Of a stretch of DNA of 64,000 bases, positions 62,735 to 64,000 are shown one piece after another. The position numbers were made by a program, and so were the translations under genes. The stretch spans positions 3,369,501-3,433,500 of the forward strand of contig NZ_JAMZEB010000002.1 in the NCBI RefSeq assembly GCF_024172165.1. Direction: 5' to 3'. Source of the stretch: Nonomuraea thailandensis. GTDB taxonomy: Bacteria > Actinomycetota > Actinomycetes > Streptosporangiales > Streptosporangiaceae. Under the pieces are notes generated by a model, which saw only the letters and a program-made list of their open reading frames with translations, was not told the origin of the DNA and ran no database searches. Each line of letters starts with the position of its first letter. The stretch's first letter is position 1.

Positions 62735-63255
62735 GTGCCTGCGGCGACGGGCATGACGTGGTCGCTGGAGACCACCGTCCCGTCCGCGCCGATCCGGAGG
62801 ACGGTCGGGTAGCCGCTGACCTTGAACGCCGACTGCACGGGCCCGCCGGGCGTCTCGTGGACGACCCGCGCCACCTGGGCGAGCTGGTCGACGTACGCCT
62901 CCGAGGGTTCGCCGGGCTCGGCGGCGACCACGGCGAGTACCGCGTCGTGAGTCCGGCGGGCGTGCTCGACGAACCGCGGCAGCAGCTTCTCGCACGGCTC
63001 GCAGCCCACCGAGAAGAAGCCGACCAGGGCCGGGCCGCCGAGCAACTCGGCGGAGATCGGCTCGCCGCCGGTGGTGGTGGCGGCGAAGTCCGGGAGCCTG
63101 TCACCTCGTACGAGCCCTTCGCCGCGCATCGGGTCGGCATGGGCGGCGGGCTGTGCGGCCTGATGGCGCAACCGCCGGATCACGCCCACGGTCAGCAGCA
63201 GATTCACCATGCACAGCAGACCGACCAGCACGACCGCGGCGACCAGGTACGGCAT
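62731..63255 (-). CDS. Membrane-anchored TlpA-like thioredoxin
   Basis: A 174-residue protein. A membrane segment at residues 3-26 is followed by a basic stop-transfer part (RRLRHQ) and a thioredoxin-fold domain outside the membrane with VGFFSVGCEPCEKLLPRF, the redox pair being Cys85 and Cys88. It could oxidise, reduce or isomerise disulfides at the cell surface. It starts the operon with the ABC exporter. GGGGAGTG precedes the ATG. A partner such as MauE/DoxX-type electron carrier, common for this family, is not in the window. Confidence 0.9.
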   Translation of the reverse strand: MPYLVAAVVLVGLLCMVNLLLTVGVIRRLRHQAAQPAAHADPMRGEGLVRGDRLPDFAATTTGGEPISAELLGGPALVGFFSVGCEPCEKLLPRFVEHARRTHDAVLAVVAAEPGEPSEAYVDQLAQVARVVHETPGGPVQSAFKVSGYPTVLRIGADGTVVSSDHVMPVAAGT

Positions 63256-63435
63256 GACACACTCCCCGACGTTTGCATGAACCCACGACGAGGGATGCTC
63301 CCCGATCCTCCTAGCGCGTCCCTAGCGCGCGGCTGGCCTCCGGCTCCGGCCCTGAAGATCTCCGAGATCAGCTCCACGCCGTCCTGACCGGCCTCCCCCC
63401 GCCCGACACGGCCGACAGCGCGCTGGGACCAGATC

Positions 63436-63731
63436 ATGGACTTCATCCGGCTGCCGGCCACCCGCTTGTTCCTGACCCTGCTCGCTGAAGCCGTGGAGAC
63501 CGGCTCCCCGATCCGCGAACACTACGCACGCCTGCACACGGCGCTGCGGCAGGGGGTGCGGGCCCGGGTCCCGGAGCACGCGACGCCCTCGGACGCCACT
63601 CCGGAGGCGCTCACGGTCCTGCTCGTGGGGGACCGTCAGCACAGTGGCGGGTGGCGCCCGAGGCGGTCGCCCTCGACGCCGTCCAGGCCACGATCCGCGC
63701 CCTGCTGCGCCCGAGCCTCGGCCTCGCCTGA
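63436..63731 (+). pseudogene. TetR-family regulator relic
   Basis: The frame from 63436 encodes a TetR-type C-terminal region (FIRLPATRLFLTLLAEAVET, IREHYARLHTALRQGVR), and after a shift near 63640 another frame gives the end PEAVALDAVQATIRALLRPS with stop at 63731. The DNA-binding half is absent. It probably once controlled the ABC-2 transporter whose permease ends at 63782. Confidence 0.6.
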
Positions 63732-63781
63732 TGTCGGCCTCGCCTGATGTCGGCGTAGCCGTGGACTCGGGCATCAGGTCT

Positions 63782-64000
63782 TCAGGCGGTGGGCATCAGG
63801 TCGCGGCGGCGCAGGAACGCCAGCCCCGCCGCAGTCAGGGTGATCGCCACCACGGTCAGCCCCAGCAGTGGCGCTGCCGGTGACGAGGCGCTGCCCAGTA
63901 GCGTCGCCGGCACGTGCACGAACGGCGAAAGGTCGAGGATGATCCCGGTGGCCAGCTTGAACTCCGCCAGCAGATCCACGACCAGGAAGAGGCCGAGCGC
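63782..64000 (-). CDS. ABC-2 type exporter permease, C-terminus (continues outside)
   Basis: The visible 72 codons on the minus strand encode the end of a membrane protein: FKLATGIILDLSPFVHVPAT, then one long membrane segment (LLGLTVVAITLTAAGLAFL) and the charged ending RRRDLMPT. This is typical for the C-terminus of actinomycete multi-membrane-span ABC exporters of antibiotic type. The gene begins beyond base 64000. Confidence 0.75.
   Translation of the reverse strand, partial: ALGLFLVVDLLAEFKLATGIILDLSPFVHVPATLLGSASSPAAPLLGLTVVAITLTAAGLAFLRRRDLMPTA

Noticed and set aside
60612..63140. An 842-codon minus-strand frame over the exporter and thioredoxin genes
   Set aside because: The true reading frames show ABC and thioredoxin motifs; this one is Arg/Pro-rich and has no family resemblance.

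Overview
This 64-kb window is chromosomal DNA of a high-GC, filamentous-type actinomycete. Codon third positions are almost all G or C, GTG starts and ATGA/GTGA stop-start overlaps are common, several starts look leaderless, and actinobacterial families (DUF4193, CGNR, STAS pairs, many degenerate transposons) are present. Nonomuraea or another Streptosporangiales member is my best guess; this is an inference, and no rRNA or tRNA is present to test it.

Left arm (1-25.8 kb), almost entirely intact. It opens with the end of an amidoligase gene, a small hypothetical gene and a type-B carboxylesterase. An 18.4-kb co-directional sulfur-acquisition block follows (3.08-21.5 kb). It starts with a leaderless 24-codon leader peptide of the cysteine-attenuator type. 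Next come a flavin reductase, a thiol-transferase (GST-like), four luciferase-like FMNH2 monooxygenases and a complete peptide-type ABC importer whose two ATPases are fused. A GntR/UTRA regulator then heads a second unit: two-cluster ferredoxin, SsuABC/TauABC-like importer and an AprA-like flavoprotein carrying a HEAT-repeat tail. The likely theme is uptake of organosulfur compounds, oxidative or reductive release of sulfur, and derepression when cysteine is scarce. An alpha/beta hydrolase, a CGNR regulator, a ThuA-Gfo/Idh pair and a GNAT gene follow.

Middle (25.8-39 kb): a decay zone. It contains a DrrAB pair with large deletions, a sulfotransferase relic, a truncated IS5-type transposase, an acetyltransferase with one in-frame amber codon, a GH20 hexosaminidase without its N-terminal domain, an IS21 operon that has lost its Walker A, and a Tn3 transposase tail. 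Apparently live genes among them are a wHTH gene divergent from two STAS proteins, a pentapeptide-repeat membrane protein and DUF4193.

Regulated modules (39-48.1 kb): a class-C-like serine hydrolase plus DUF1048 facing a MarR-type gene across a cluster of TGAATGCA sites; EamA/LysR; and Lrp facing a trans-sulfuration PLP enzyme plus aldehyde dehydrogenase.

Right arm (48.1-64 kb): TPR and NACHT relics broken by a degenerate IS5-type element with nearly perfect 25-bp ends, two separate MmyB-type regulator relics, a frameshifted peptidoglycan-binding gene, a TetR-controlled NTF2/NmrA pair, a secreted I36-type inhibitor, a berberine-bridge-type flavoprotein, an erythromycin-esterase relic, a LuxR gene and one intact IS5-family transposase. 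Near the end, a 59-residue peptide with six cysteines lies convergent to an ABC exporter and a membrane-anchored thioredoxin-like protein across a strong bidirectional terminator. I regard this as the best candidate for an undescribed secreted disulfide-peptide system. The last feature is the C-terminus of an ABC-2 permease that continues beyond the window.
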